A stretch of 64,000 bases of DNA from RPQJ01 sp963726665 (GTDB taxonomy: Bacteria > Pseudomonadota > Gammaproteobacteria > Steroidobacterales > Steroidobacteraceae). Below are positions 55,986 to 64,000 of this stretch, piece by piece (position 1 is the first letter of the stretch; the number at the start of each line of letters is the position of its first letter). The stretch spans positions 1-64,000 of the forward strand of contig CAVSDW010000002.1 of NCBI GenBank assembly GCA_963726665.1, given 5' to 3'. The position numbers and the translations under genes are program-made. The notes beneath the pieces were generated by a model that was given only the letters and a program-made list of their open reading frames with translations, made no database searches and had not been told where the DNA came from.

Positions 55986-56402
55986 TCAGAGGGTATCGAG
56001 CGCCTTCTGGAAGCGGTTCGCGTGAGAGCGCTCGGCCTTGGCCAGCGTCTCGAACCAGTCGGCGATCTCGTCGAACCCCTCGTCGCGCGCGGCCTTCGCC
56101 ATGCCCGGGTACATGTCGGTGTACTCGTGGGTCTCGCCCGCGATCGACGCCTTGAGGTTGTTCGACGTGCTGCCGATCGGCAGCCCCGTGGCCGGGTCAC
56201 CGACCTGCTCGAGGTACTCGAGGTGGCCGTGCGCGTGCCCGGTCTCGCCCTCCGCCGTGGAACGGAAGACGGCGGCAACGTCATTGAAGCCCTCGACGTC
56301 GGCCTTCTGCGCGAAATACAGGTAGCGACGGTTCGCCTGCGACTCACCGGCAAACGCGTCCTTCAGGTTCTTCTCGGTCTTCGTGCCCTTCAAGCTGCTC
56401 AT
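55986..56402 (-). CDS. Rubrerythrin (diiron domain only)
   Basis: A 138-residue ferritin-like diiron protein that reduces peroxides. Ligands: E19 in DAFAGESQANRRYLYF, E51/H54 in TAEGETGHAHGHLEY, E90-E93 in IAGETHEYTDMYPG and E123/H126 in AKAERSHANRFQKAL. The C-terminal rubredoxin domain of classical rubrerythrin is absent, so an outside electron donor is needed; the neighbouring Fe-S protein is the obvious candidate. Start MSSLKGTK follows GGAGG with 5-base spacing. Confidence 0.93.
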   Translation of the reverse strand: MSSLKGTKTEKNLKDAFAGESQANRRYLYFAQKADVEGFNDVAAVFRSTAEGETGHAHGHLEYLEQVGDPATGLPIGSTSNNLKASIAGETHEYTDMYPGMAKAARDEGFDEIADWFETLAKAERSHANRFQKALDTL

Positions 56403-56610
56403 GGATACCTCCACCGGTGTCGCTCGCCGGCGCGACGAGCATGATTTAGACTTGGTCTAGCCGAAGCCCAATCTAGGCGGCAAGCGGCGTGAAGTCAACG
56501 CTAGCACGCGCGCCTCGGAGCCACGATTCGGACAGTTCGCTATTGCCGTTTCCCACGCGTTGACCCTCGCTACCCCCTGTGCAAGGCTTGCGCGCCCCCG
56601 GAGACCCTGC

Positions 56611-56850
56611 GTGACCAGCAAGAAAGGCAAGCCCCTCGACTTCGAACAGGCGCTCGCGGAACTCGAGGCAGTCGTCGAACGCCTGGAGCACGGCGAACTT
56701 CCGCTCGAGGACGCCCTCAAGCAGTTCGAGCGCGGCATCGAGCTCGCGCGCAGCTGCCAGACGTCTCTCAAGGCGGCCGAGCAGCGGGTCGAGATCCTGC
56801 TCAAGAAGACCCCGGACGGGGAACCGGAGCCCTTTGAGGGCAGCGAGTAG
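56611..56850 (+). CDS. xseB: Exodeoxyribonuclease VII small subunit
   Basis: XseB joins XseA in exonuclease VII, degrading single-stranded DNA. 79 residues from a GTG start, with the family core FEQALAELEAVVERLEHGEL and PLEDALKQFERGIELARSCQ. Position ahead of ispA and dxs is the classic arrangement. No strong Shine-Dalgarno; an upstream in-frame ATG at 56560 would add an unsupported Arg/Pro-rich leader. Confidence 0.93.
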   Translation: MTSKKGKPLDFEQALAELEAVVERLEHGELPLEDALKQFERGIELARSCQTSLKAAEQRVEILLKKTPDGEPEPFEGSE

Positions 56851-56862
56851 GCGAGCACGCGG

Positions 56863-57756
56863 ATGACGCCCCTCCGTTCACGCCTCGACGAGTGGCGTTG
56901 CCGCGTCGAGCGCGAGCTCGATCGCTGGCTCCCGCCCGAGACGACCGTGCCCGCGCGACTGCACGCGGCACAGCGCTACGGCGTGCTCGGGCCCGGCAAG
57001 CGCATCCGTCCCGCCCTCGTCTACGCCACCGCGGAAACACTCGGCGTTCCGCTCGAGCACGTGGACGCGGCCGCCTGCGCCGTCGAGCTCATACATGCGT
57101 ATTCGCTGGTGCACGACGACCTGCCGGCCATGGACGACGACGACCTGCGTCGCGGCCGGCCGACCTGCCACCGGGCCTTCGACGAGGCCACCGCCATCCT
57201 GGCCGGGGACTCGCTCCAGGTCCTCGCCTTCCAGGTGCTGGCGAACCACGATGGCAGTCCCGGCGACGACGGCGCGCGATTGCGCATGATCGCGACACTG
57301 GCCGAGGCCAGTGGCACTGCCGGCATGGCAGGTGGCCAGGCGCTCGACCTCGCCGCGGAGGGCCGCACGCTCACGCTTCCCGAGGTCGAGCAGGTTCACG
57401 CGCTGAAGACCGGGGCGCTGATCCGCGCCAGCATCCTGATGGCCGCGCACAGCGCGCCCGGCCTGCCGACCGGCAGGCTCTCTGCGCTCGGCGAGGTCGG
57501 CGGCCTGGTCGGCCTCGCCTTCCAGATCCAGGACGACATCCTCGACATCGAGGGCGACGAAGCACTGATCGGCAAGCCGGTCGGCAGCGATGAGGCGCGC
57601 GCCATGCCGACCTACCCCGCGGTCGCCGGCATCGAGGCGGCACGGGCCCGCGTGCACGCGCTGCACGCGGCCGCGGGCGCGATCCTTGCGCGCGAGGGCT
57701 GGGCCGGGAGCGCGCTCGAGACCCTGGCCGACTGGCTCCTGACGCGGCGCCACTAG
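56863..57756 (+). CDS. ispA: Farnesyl diphosphate synthase
   Basis: Condenses isopentenyl diphosphate with allylic diphosphates to make FPP for undecaprenyl and quinone synthesis. 297 residues, intact. First Asp-rich motif VHDDLPAMDDDDLRRGRPTC, second FQIQDDILDIEGD; KRIRPALVYATAE gives the IPP-binding Lys/Arg. Starts 12 bases after xseB. Confidence 0.97.
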   Translation: MTPLRSRLDEWRCRVERELDRWLPPETTVPARLHAAQRYGVLGPGKRIRPALVYATAETLGVPLEHVDAAACAVELIHAYSLVHDDLPAMDDDDLRRGRPTCHRAFDEATAILAGDSLQVLAFQVLANHDGSPGDDGARLRMIATLAEASGTAGMAGGQALDLAAEGRTLTLPEVEQVHALKTGALIRASILMAAHSAPGLPTGRLSALGEVGGLVGLAFQIQDDILDIEGDEALIGKPVGSDEARAMPTYPAVAGIEAARARVHALHAAAGAILAREGWAGSALETLADWLLTRRH

Positions 57757-57795
57757 CGCGGCCCGGGTTGCCGCAGTGCGGTAGACTTGTAGTTT

Positions 57796-59709
57796 ATGCC
57801 CCCCTTGGCCGACCAATATCCCCTGCTCGCGGCGATCGAATCGCCGGCGGACCTGCGACGGCTCCCGGAGTCGCAGCTCGAGCCCCTGGTGCGCGAATTG
57901 CGCGAGTTCCTGGTACAGACGGTCAGCCAGATGGGCGGGCACTTCGCCGCCGGTCTCGGCACGGTCGAACTCACCGTGGCACTGCACTACGTCTACGACA
58001 CGCCCCACGACCGCCTGGTGTGGGACGTGGGCCACCAGGCCTATCCGCACAAGGTGCTCACCGGGCGCCGCGACCGCCTGCAGACCATCAAGCTCAAGGA
58101 CGGGCTCGCGCCGTTCCCCAGCCGTGCAGAAAGCGAGTACGACACGTTCGGCGTCGGCCACGCGAGCACCTCGATCGGCGCGGCGCTCGGCATGGCGCTC
58201 GCCTCCGCGCGCATGGGCGAGTCGCGTCGCGTCGTGGCGGTGATCGGCGACGGTGCGATCAGCGGCGGCCAGGCCTTCGAGGCGATGAACCACGCCGGAC
58301 CGCTCGACCCGGACATGCTGGTCGTGCTGAACGACAACAAGATGTCCATCTCGGAGAACGTCGGCGCGCTCGCGCTGTACTTCGCGCGCGTGCTGTCGGG
58401 CCCCGCGTACACCGCTTTCCGCGAAGGCAGCAAGCGCATCCTGAACCGCCTGCCGAAGATGAAGCGGTTCGCGCGCCGTTCGGAAGAGCACGTGAAGGGC
58501 ATGGTCCTTCCCGGCACGCTCTTCGAGGAACTCGGCTTCAATTACAGCGGACCGATCGACGGCCACGACGTCGTTGCACTCGTCGCCAGGCTCAGGTTGC
58601 TGCGCGAGCAGCGGGGACTCCAGCTTCTGCACGTCGTGACGCAGAAGGGCAAGGGCTACGCGCCCGCGGAGGCCGACCCGATCAAGTGGCACGGCCCCGG
58701 ACCGTTCGACCCGACCAGCGGCACGATCTTCAAGGAAAAGAGCTCGGGCCCGTCGTATTCGCAGGTGTTCGGGCAGTGGCTCTGCGACATGGCCGAGCGC
58801 GACCCGCGCGTCGTCGGCATCACCCCCGCCATGCGCGAGGGCTCGGGACTGGTCGAGTTCTCGAAGCGGTTTCCCGACCGCTATTACGACGTGGCCATCG
58901 CGGAGCAGCACGCGGTCACGCTGGCCGCGGGCATGGCCTGCGAGGGCACCCGCCCGGTGGTGGCGATCTACTCGACCTTCCTGCAGCGCGGCTATGACCA
59001 GCTGATCCACGACGTGGCCCTGCAGAACCTTCCCGTCGTCTTCGCGATCGACCGCGGCGGGCTCGTGGGAGGCGACGGCGCGACCCACCAGGGCGCATTC
59101 GACCTGAGCTACCTGCGCTGCATCCCCAACATGGTGGTCATGGCCCCGGCCGACGAAAACGAATGCCGGCAGATGCTCTACACCGCCGTGATGCATGACG
59201 GTCCGGCGGCCGTGCGTTATCCGCGCGGCCCCGGCCCGGGCGTCCCGATCGAGGTGGCGATGACCGCACTGCCACTGGGCCGTGCCGAGATCCGGCGCGA
59301 GGGCCGCTCGGGACTGCTGCTGCTCGCCTTCGGCACCATGGTCGCGCCCTGCGCGCCGATCGCGGACAAGCTCGATGCGACGCTCGTCAACATGCGCTTC
59401 GTGAAGCCACTGGACGTCGAACTCGTGCGCCGGCTCGCGGCCTCGCACGAGTGCGTCGTGACGATCGAGGAGAACGCGATCGCCGGCGGCGCCGGCAGCG
59501 CGGTGGACGAATGCCTGGCCGAGGCCGGCATCGAGCGCACCGTGCACCGCATCGGGATTGCCGACCGCTACATCGAGCACGGCTCGCGCGAGGACTGTCT
59601 GGTGCTCGCCGAACTCGACGCCGCCGGGCTTGCGAGGCAGGTCGAGCGCATCTGGCCGGCCCGGAACGAGGTCCTGGCCGCCGTCGGCGGCCGGCCACTG
59701 GCGGTGTGA
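57796..59709 (+). CDS. dxs: 1-deoxy-D-xylulose-5-phosphate synthase
   Basis: First enzyme of the MEP isoprenoid pathway, joining pyruvate and glyceraldehyde-3-phosphate with thiamine diphosphate. 637 residues, intact. VWDVGHQAYPHKVLTGR carries the catalytic histidine, VIGDGAISGGQAFEAMNHAG is the thiamine motif, and the transketolase-like middle shows AIAEQHAVTLAAGMACEG and DGATHQGAFDLSYLR. It starts 39 bases after ispA, its pathway partner. Confidence 0.98.
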   Translation: MPPLADQYPLLAAIESPADLRRLPESQLEPLVRELREFLVQTVSQMGGHFAAGLGTVELTVALHYVYDTPHDRLVWDVGHQAYPHKVLTGRRDRLQTIKLKDGLAPFPSRAESEYDTFGVGHASTSIGAALGMALASARMGESRRVVAVIGDGAISGGQAFEAMNHAGPLDPDMLVVLNDNKMSISENVGALALYFARVLSGPAYTAFREGSKRILNRLPKMKRFARRSEEHVKGMVLPGTLFEELGFNYSGPIDGHDVVALVARLRLLREQRGLQLLHVVTQKGKGYAPAEADPIKWHGPGPFDPTSGTIFKEKSSGPSYSQVFGQWLCDMAERDPRVVGITPAMREGSGLVEFSKRFPDRYYDVAIAEQHAVTLAAGMACEGTRPVVAIYSTFLQRGYDQLIHDVALQNLPVVFAIDRGGLVGGDGATHQGAFDLSYLRCIPNMVVMAPADENECRQMLYTAVMHDGPAAVRYPRGPGPGVPIEVAMTALPLGRAEIRREGRSGLLLLAFGTMVAPCAPIADKLDATLVNMRFVKPLDVELVRRLAASHECVVTIEENAIAGGAGSAVDECLAEAGIERTVHRIGIADRYIEHGSREDCLVLAELDAAGLARQVERIWPARNEVLAAVGGRPLAV

Positions 59710-59711
59710 CG

Positions 59712-60494
59712 ATGGACGACGTCCAAGGCCGCGCGGATTCGCGCCAGATCCCGATCAACAAGGTCGGGATCAAGGACATCTATCACCCGGTGCGCGTCAT
59801 GGACCGCGCGGGCGGCGAACAGCGCACGATCGCGAACTTCAACATGTACGTGGCCCTGCCCCACAACTTCAAGGGCACGCACATGTCGCGCTTCGTCGAG
59901 GTGCTGCACGGGCACGAGCGCGAGGTATCGGTGGATTCGTTCCGCCAGATGCTGGCCGAGGTGACGCGCAAGCTCGACGCGACCACCGGCCACATCGAGA
60001 TGAGCTTCCCCTACTTCGTCATGAAGAAGGCGCCCGTTTCCGGCGTTTCGAGCCTGATGAACTACCAGGCAAGCCTGATCGGCGAGGTACGCGACGGGCG
60101 CGAGGAGATGTGGATCCGCGTGGTGGTGCCCGTCACGAGCCTGTGCCCCTGCTCAAAGAAGATCGCGGACTACGGCGCGCACAACCAGCGCTCGCACATC
60201 ACGATCAGGGCCCGGGTGCGGGAGCACCTGTGGATCGAGGAACTGATCGACGTCGCGGAGCAGGAAGCGTCCTCGCAGGTCTATGGAATCCTGAAGCGCC
60301 CCGACGAGAAGTTCGTCACCGAGCGCGCATACGACAACCCCAAGTTCGTCGAGGACATCGTCCGCGACGTCGCCGTGAGGCTCAACCGTGAACCGCGCGT
60401 GCTCGCCTACGTGGTCGAGGCGGAAAACTTCGAGTCCATCCACAACCACTCGGCATACGCGCTGATCGAGAAGGACAAGGAAGCCGCCGGCTGA
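59712..60494 (+). CDS. folE2: GTP cyclohydrolase FolE2
   Basis: Makes dihydroneopterin triphosphate from GTP, entry to folate synthesis. 260 residues, intact. The type IB signature includes TSLCPCSKKIADYGAHNQRS, with the metal cysteine, and the conserved histidines/glutamates of FESIHNHSAYALIE. This non-canonical enzyme works without the strict zinc need of FolE. Start MDDVQGRADSRQIPINKVGI lies two bases after dxs, so it is co-expressed with the isoprenoid genes. Confidence 0.95.
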   Translation: MDDVQGRADSRQIPINKVGIKDIYHPVRVMDRAGGEQRTIANFNMYVALPHNFKGTHMSRFVEVLHGHEREVSVDSFRQMLAEVTRKLDATTGHIEMSFPYFVMKKAPVSGVSSLMNYQASLIGEVRDGREEMWIRVVVPVTSLCPCSKKIADYGAHNQRSHITIRARVREHLWIEELIDVAEQEASSQVYGILKRPDEKFVTERAYDNPKFVEDIVRDVAVRLNREPRVLAYVVEAENFESIHNHSAYALIEKDKEAAG

Positions 60495-60553
60495 CCGCTG
60501 TTGCGGACGAGGTGGCGGCCGCATCCGCGTCCTGACGGCGGTTGCGCGGCTCG

Positions 60554-61012
60554 CTAGCGTCGCTTTGCCGGCCCCTTGCCGTCCACCCAGGCCTGCAGTC
60601 GGTGGAGGATGCCGGATTCCCTGCGTGCGTGACCCGCGACAGGCTTCGCGACCGGACGTACGGCGACGGGTCGGCTCGCGACCGACGAGGGCCTGCGGCT
60701 TCCCGCGCTGCTCTCGTAGGGATTGAATCCGCCGCCCGGCGTCGGCGCCTTGCCGGGCGCCGCCAGCGCTCGCTTCCTGGCGATGAGGGTCGTCTCGATC
60801 TGCAGGTGGGGTGCCTCGAGCTTCCGCACCAGGGTCGTGCTCGCGTCCCGCCTGAACTCGCCGTCGGCAGTCTTCCACTCCCACACCGCGTTGCCGCGCG
60901 CGTCGAAGGCGATCCGCCCGGATTCCTTTTCTCGCGGAGCATCCTTTCCCGGAACTGCGCTCGCGGCAGGCTCCCGGATGTCGCGCGGTGAGTCTTTGGC
61001 CTGTTCACTCAT
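60554..61012 (-). CDS. Hypothetical protein
   Basis: A 152-residue basic soluble protein without signal or membrane segment. The most ordered part is GRIAFDARGNAVWEWKTADG followed by STTLVRKLEAPHLQIE; the rest is Pro/Ser/Arg-rich and probably unstructured, ending DGKGPAKRR. I do not recognise the family. Convergent with folE2 and downstream of nothing on its strand within 45 bases of the kinase gene, so it may be read with it. Confidence 0.7.
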   Translation of the reverse strand: MSEQAKDSPRDIREPAASAVPGKDAPREKESGRIAFDARGNAVWEWKTADGEFRRDASTTLVRKLEAPHLQIETTLIARKRALAAPGKAPTPGGGFNPYESSAGSRRPSSVASRPVAVRPVAKPVAGHARRESGILHRLQAWVDGKGPAKRR

Positions 61013-61057
61013 GGTCGTGCAGATGCTGCGCCCGCTGCCCGCGCGGCGGGAATGGCC

Positions 61058-62389
61058 TCAAGCGCCCGCGCCCTTCGTCTTGCCCCGCTGCAGCCGGCCG
61101 ATCAGCTCGCGCAGGAACACCTTGTGGAAACGCAGCTGGCAGGAGATGGACGCCTGCTCGAGCAGCGTGGCAGTAACCTTGAGCAGCGTGAGCGGCCCCT
61201 CGGCCTCGATGGCCGTGTCGCGCTTCGCCCCTTCGCCGAAGGCGGCCTCGCCGAAGCAACCACCCGCCTCGACGCGTCCGACCTGGTCGCCGGCACGGCT
61301 CACCTTTACGCCGCCCGATACGACGACGTAGAAGCGATCGTCGGAATCGCCGGGACGCAGTACGGTCTCGCCCGGCTGGCATTCCATCCAGCAGCAGGCC
61401 TTCATGACCTCGCGGATCTCGGCGTGGGAAAAATCGTGGAAGAAGCGCAGGCGGCGCAGTACCGCGAAGCGTTCATCGTCGTCCATCTCGGCCTGCGCCG
61501 TGCGAAGCTTCTGGTGCGCGCGCGTCAGGTCCGCGGCGAACTCCGCGCCACTGCGATAGCGGTTACCGGGTTCCTTCTCGAGCGCACGGTTCACCACGGC
61601 CTCGAGGTCCTCCGGGATGTCGGGGCGGACCTGCCTCAGGGGCTCGGGCGTCGACTGCACGACCTGCCTCAGCAACTTGCCGAGGGCCCCGGCCCGGAAC
61701 GGGCGGTGGCCGCACAGCATTTCGTACATCACCGCTCCGAGCGAATAGAGATCCGAGCGGGGATCGAGGTCGTAGCCCTGGACCTGCTCCGGGGACATGT
61801 AGGCCGGGCTCCCCGCCACGCCTTCGAGCCGCGAGACCTCCGAGTCGGACACGAGCGCGATGCCGAAATCCACGATGCGCACGTCGCCGTCCTGCGTGAG
61901 CAGGATGTTCGACGGCTTGATGTCCCGGTGCACTACGCCGCGCGAGTGCGCGTAGTGCAGCGCCTTGGCGCACTTGTAGACGATGCTGATGACCTGGTCG
62001 ACGGGCAGCAGGCTGCCGGGTCGGCAGTAAGCAGAAAGCGTCCGCGCGCCGTGCACGTGCTCGGTGACCACGTAGCGCCGGCCCTCTTCCTCGCCGGCGT
62101 CGAAGATCGGCACGATGTTCGGGTGCTGCAGCTTCCCGACCATGTGCGCCTCGCCGAGGAACATGCGGCGCGCGTTGCGCGACTCGGCGTCGTCGGCGGT
62201 GGTTGCGTGGTAGAACTTGATCGCAACGTCGCGTCCGTAGAACGGGTCGTGCGACAGGAACACCGTTCCCGTGCTGCCGCGCCCGACTTCGTGGACGACG
62301 TAGTACTTGCCTATGCGTTCCGGCACCGACGGAAGCGGCGCCAGGATCGGCTGGGTCTGCGTCCCTGCGAGCGCGTGTTGGTTTGCCAT
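61058..62389 (-). CDS. Ser/Thr protein kinase with C-terminal cyclic-nucleotide-binding domain
   Basis: A 443-residue soluble protein. Residues 28-295 are a Hanks-type kinase: VGRGSTGTVFLSHDPFYGRD, ATP lysine VAIKFYH, catalytic HRDIKPSNILL, metal motif VDFGIAL and SPAYMSPEQVQGYD. Residues 315-430 are a cNMP-binding (Crp-like) beta-roll with ETVLRPGDSDDRFYVVVSGG and GGCFGEAAFGEGAKRDTAIE, close to the phosphate-binding cassette GE-AL--RT. This suggests kinase activity gated by cAMP or cGMP, like eukaryotic PKG in order reversed. No membrane anchor. Partners unknown. Confidence 0.9.
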   Translation of the reverse strand: MANQHALAGTQTQPILAPLPSVPERIGKYYVVHEVGRGSTGTVFLSHDPFYGRDVAIKFYHATTADDAESRNARRMFLGEAHMVGKLQHPNIVPIFDAGEEEGRRYVVTEHVHGARTLSAYCRPGSLLPVDQVISIVYKCAKALHYAHSRGVVHRDIKPSNILLTQDGDVRIVDFGIALVSDSEVSRLEGVAGSPAYMSPEQVQGYDLDPRSDLYSLGAVMYEMLCGHRPFRAGALGKLLRQVVQSTPEPLRQVRPDIPEDLEAVVNRALEKEPGNRYRSGAEFAADLTRAHQKLRTAQAEMDDDERFAVLRRLRFFHDFSHAEIREVMKACCWMECQPGETVLRPGDSDDRFYVVVSGGVKVSRAGDQVGRVEAGGCFGEAAFGEGAKRDTAIEAEGPLTLLKVTATLLEQASISCQLRFHKVFLRELIGRLQRGKTKGAGA

Positions 62390-62517
62390 TATTCTTTGCG
62401 GACGTGCATCCGAATGAGGCCGGCTTGCCGGTTATGTTGCACGGAAGGATAGTGGCCGGACCGCCACGATTCCGTGACCCACCTCGCGGATACGGGGCAA
62501 CCCCGCCCGGCCGCCCG

Positions 62518-63472
62518 TCAGGCGAAGTGGTCGTAGCCCCGCCCGGCCACGACCACCGCCAGGCCGTCCCGCTCGCAGCGGACGCCGCGCCCCTCCTCGA
62601 TGTCGCCGATGCGGGTGACCGCGCACACCCGGCCGAGCTCGGCCTCGAGTCGCGCGGCCTCGGCGGCCGGCAGCGTGAAGAGCAATTCATAGTCGTCGCC
62701 GCCCGTGAGCACCAGGTGCTCGCAGTCCTCTCGGCCGCGTGCGACCGCCAGCCGTTCCGACACGGGCAGCGCGTCGAGGTCGAGCCTCGCGCCGACGCCA
62801 CTTGCGGCGCAGAGCTTGCCGAGGTCGCCGAGCAGGCCGTCGGACACGTCCATGGCGGCACTCGCCCGGCCGCGCAGCGCACGGCCGAGTTCGAGCCGTG
62901 GCGTGGCGTAGAGATGCCTGAGTATCAGCGGGTCGGCGGAATCCACCGACGCCGCCCGCGCGCAGCGCCTCGAGGCCCGCCGCCGCCTCGCCCGGCGTAC
63001 CGGACACGTACAGCACGTCGCCCGCCCGCGCGCCCGAACGCCTGAGCGCGAGCGCGGGATCTACGTAGCCGAGAACCTGGACCGTGACCACGAGCGGCCC
63101 GCGCACCGTGTCGCCGCCGACGAGCTCGACGCCGTGCGCGTCCGCGAGCGTGTTGAAACCGAGGGCGAACTCGCCCAGCCAGTCCTCCCGCACCTCGGGC
63201 AGTGACAGCGACAGCAGCGCCCAGGCGGGCTCGGCCCCCATCGCCGCGACATCGCTCAGGTTGACCGCGAGCGCCTGGTGCCCGACGGAGCGACCGGGCG
63301 CCCCCACGAGGAAGTGCCTGCCTTCGACCAGCGTGTCGGTCGCCGCGACGAGCGCAAGCCCCGCGGGCACCTCGAGCAGTGCCGCATCGTCGCCCACGCC
63401 GAGCAGCACGTCGCGCCGCTTTGAAGCGCGCGTGAAGAATCGCTCGATGATTGCGAATTCGCCGAGCGCCAC
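62518..63472 (-). CDS. thiL: Thiamine-monophosphate kinase, one frameshift
   Basis: ThiL phosphorylates thiamine monophosphate to the active cofactor. The N-terminal half reads LGEFAIIERFFTRASKRRDV, GVGDDAALLEVP, then VNLSDVAAMGAEPAWALLSL and LVGGDTVRGPLVVTV. After a shift near 62945 come SAAMDVSDGLLGDLGKLCAA and LTGGDDYELLFTLPAAEA, ending GYDHFA. Corrected length about 318 residues, normal. It follows nusB by 12 bases, the usual ribH-nusB-thiL order. Confidence 0.93.
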
Positions 63473-63484
63473 GGCGCTCTCCGC

Positions 63485-63946
63485 TCAGGCTCGCGCGCGG
63501 GCCGCCGCTGCCTGTTCGTCGGCGCGCAGCGTGCGCGCCGCGCGGTCCAGCACGGCGTTGACGAACTTGTGCCCGTCCGTGGCGCCGAATCGCTTGGCGA
63601 GGTCCACGCCCTCGTTGATGACCACCCTGAACGGCACCTCGAGCTGGTCACGCAACTCGTAGACGCCGATGAGGAGCACCGCATGCTCGACCGGATCGAG
63701 CTGCGCCACGGGCCGGTCGAGAAGCGACCCGAGCGCCTCGTCGAGCGCCTCGCGCGCCCCGGTCGTGCCGGTGAGCAGCGCCTCGAAGTATTCGCGGTCG
63801 GCGTCGCCGAATCCTTCCTCGGCGGCATACTGGTTACGCAGCTCCGCGCACGACTGCCCCGTGAGCTGCAACTGGTAGAGCGCCTGCATCGCGAACTTGC
63901 GCGACAGGCTCCGCGCCCGCGAAATCCGGTCGGGGCGTTTCGACAC
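63485..63946 (-). CDS. nusB: Transcription antitermination factor NusB
   Basis: NusB with NusE binds boxA in rRNA leaders and supports antitermination. 153 residues from a GTG start. Core motifs: SRKFAMQALYQLQLTGQS near the start, LLIGVYELRDQLEVPFRVVI and NEGVDLAKRFGATDGHKFVN near the end. It begins two bases after the ribH stop. Confidence 0.96.
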   Translation of the reverse strand: MSKRPDRISRARSLSRKFAMQALYQLQLTGQSCAELRNQYAAEEGFGDADREYFEALLTGTTGAREALDEALGSLLDRPVAQLDPVEHAVLLIGVYELRDQLEVPFRVVINEGVDLAKRFGATDGHKFVNAVLDRAARTLRADEQAAAARARA

Positions 63947-63948
63947 GG

Positions 63949-64000
63949 TCAGACGTCCAGCCGGCGCAGGAGGTTGGCCAGTTCGAGGGCGCAGAGCGCC
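63949..64000 (-). CDS. ribH: 6,7-dimethyl-8-ribityllumazine synthase, C-terminal end only
   Basis: Only the last 16 codons are in the window: ALCALELANLLRRLDV and a TGA stop. The sequence fits the lumazine synthase C-terminus (family A..A..E..N.L) and the ribH-nusB-thiL order supports it. The rest lies beyond the right edge. Confidence 0.75.
   Translation of the reverse strand, partial: ALCALELANLLRRLDV

Noticed and set aside
56878..59580. 900-residue minus-strand open frame
   Set aside because: Antisense to ispA and dxs, both of which have full motif sets; no signal in the antisense product.

Overview
The window is a GC-rich chromosomal segment of a gammaproteobacterium. The gene order is diagnostic. 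tig-clpP-clpX-lon-hupB-ppiD, cvpA/purF-dedD-folC-accD-truA-fimV, xseB-ispA-dxs and ribH-nusB-thiL are the classical gammaproteobacterial arrangements. lpxH points to a lipopolysaccharide outer membrane, and epmA, prmB and miaE are typical of the class. A TonB-dependent receptor next to a TPR-sulfotransferase, together with fimV and a FimX-like protein, suggests an environmental lineage near Xanthomonadales/Nevskiales/Steroidobacterales; that placement is inference.

Layout. 1-3118 (+): tail of gloB, mltD, fabI. 3196-11999 (-): ppiD, tRNA-Asp, tRNA-Val, hupB, lon, clpX, clpP, tig and tRNA-Leu, a protein quality-control block with a sigma-32-like promoter ahead of lon. 12045-23888: accessory block of MFS transporter, periplasmic serine hydrolase, TPR-sulfotransferase, TonB-dependent receptor, nitrilase-family amidohydrolase, and a MocR-type regulator divergent from a glutamine-amidotransferase-like protein. 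24028-25618: lipoprotein, bacterioferritin-like protein and the tRNA cluster Pro-Arg-His-Lys with a strong promoter. 25794-30458: folD, cysS, gltX, lpxH. 30610-40869 (-): fimV, truA, accD, folC, dedD, cvpA, purF, a receiver-fused Ser/Thr kinase and miaE. 41071-46954: aroC and prmB (-), then SCO1-like/psd/epmA/msrC (+) and efp (-). 47301-53535: FimX-like degenerate GGDEF/EAL protein (+), then parE-parC (-). 53954-56402 (-): rubrerythrin, Fe-S oxidoreductase, DUF3501. 56611-60494 (+): xseB, ispA, dxs, folE2. 60554-64000 (-): small hypothetical, kinase with cyclic-nucleotide domain, thiL, nusB, ribH end.

Two whole-window properties stand out. First, many essential genes (gloB, mltD, fabI, ppiD, hupB, lon, tig, gltX, folC, fimV, thiL) are broken by single-base frameshifts. 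These are very dense in the first 5 kb and sparse after it, the pattern expected from consensus error near a contig end rather than from gene decay. Second, the intergenic gaps carry at least three families of structured repeats: GCGGATAG arrays, GGGGACATTC palindromes, and a two-hairpin element whose two loops carry nearly the same hexamer. The first two families sit on or directly beside stop codons. The third is the most interesting undescribed structure I could find here.
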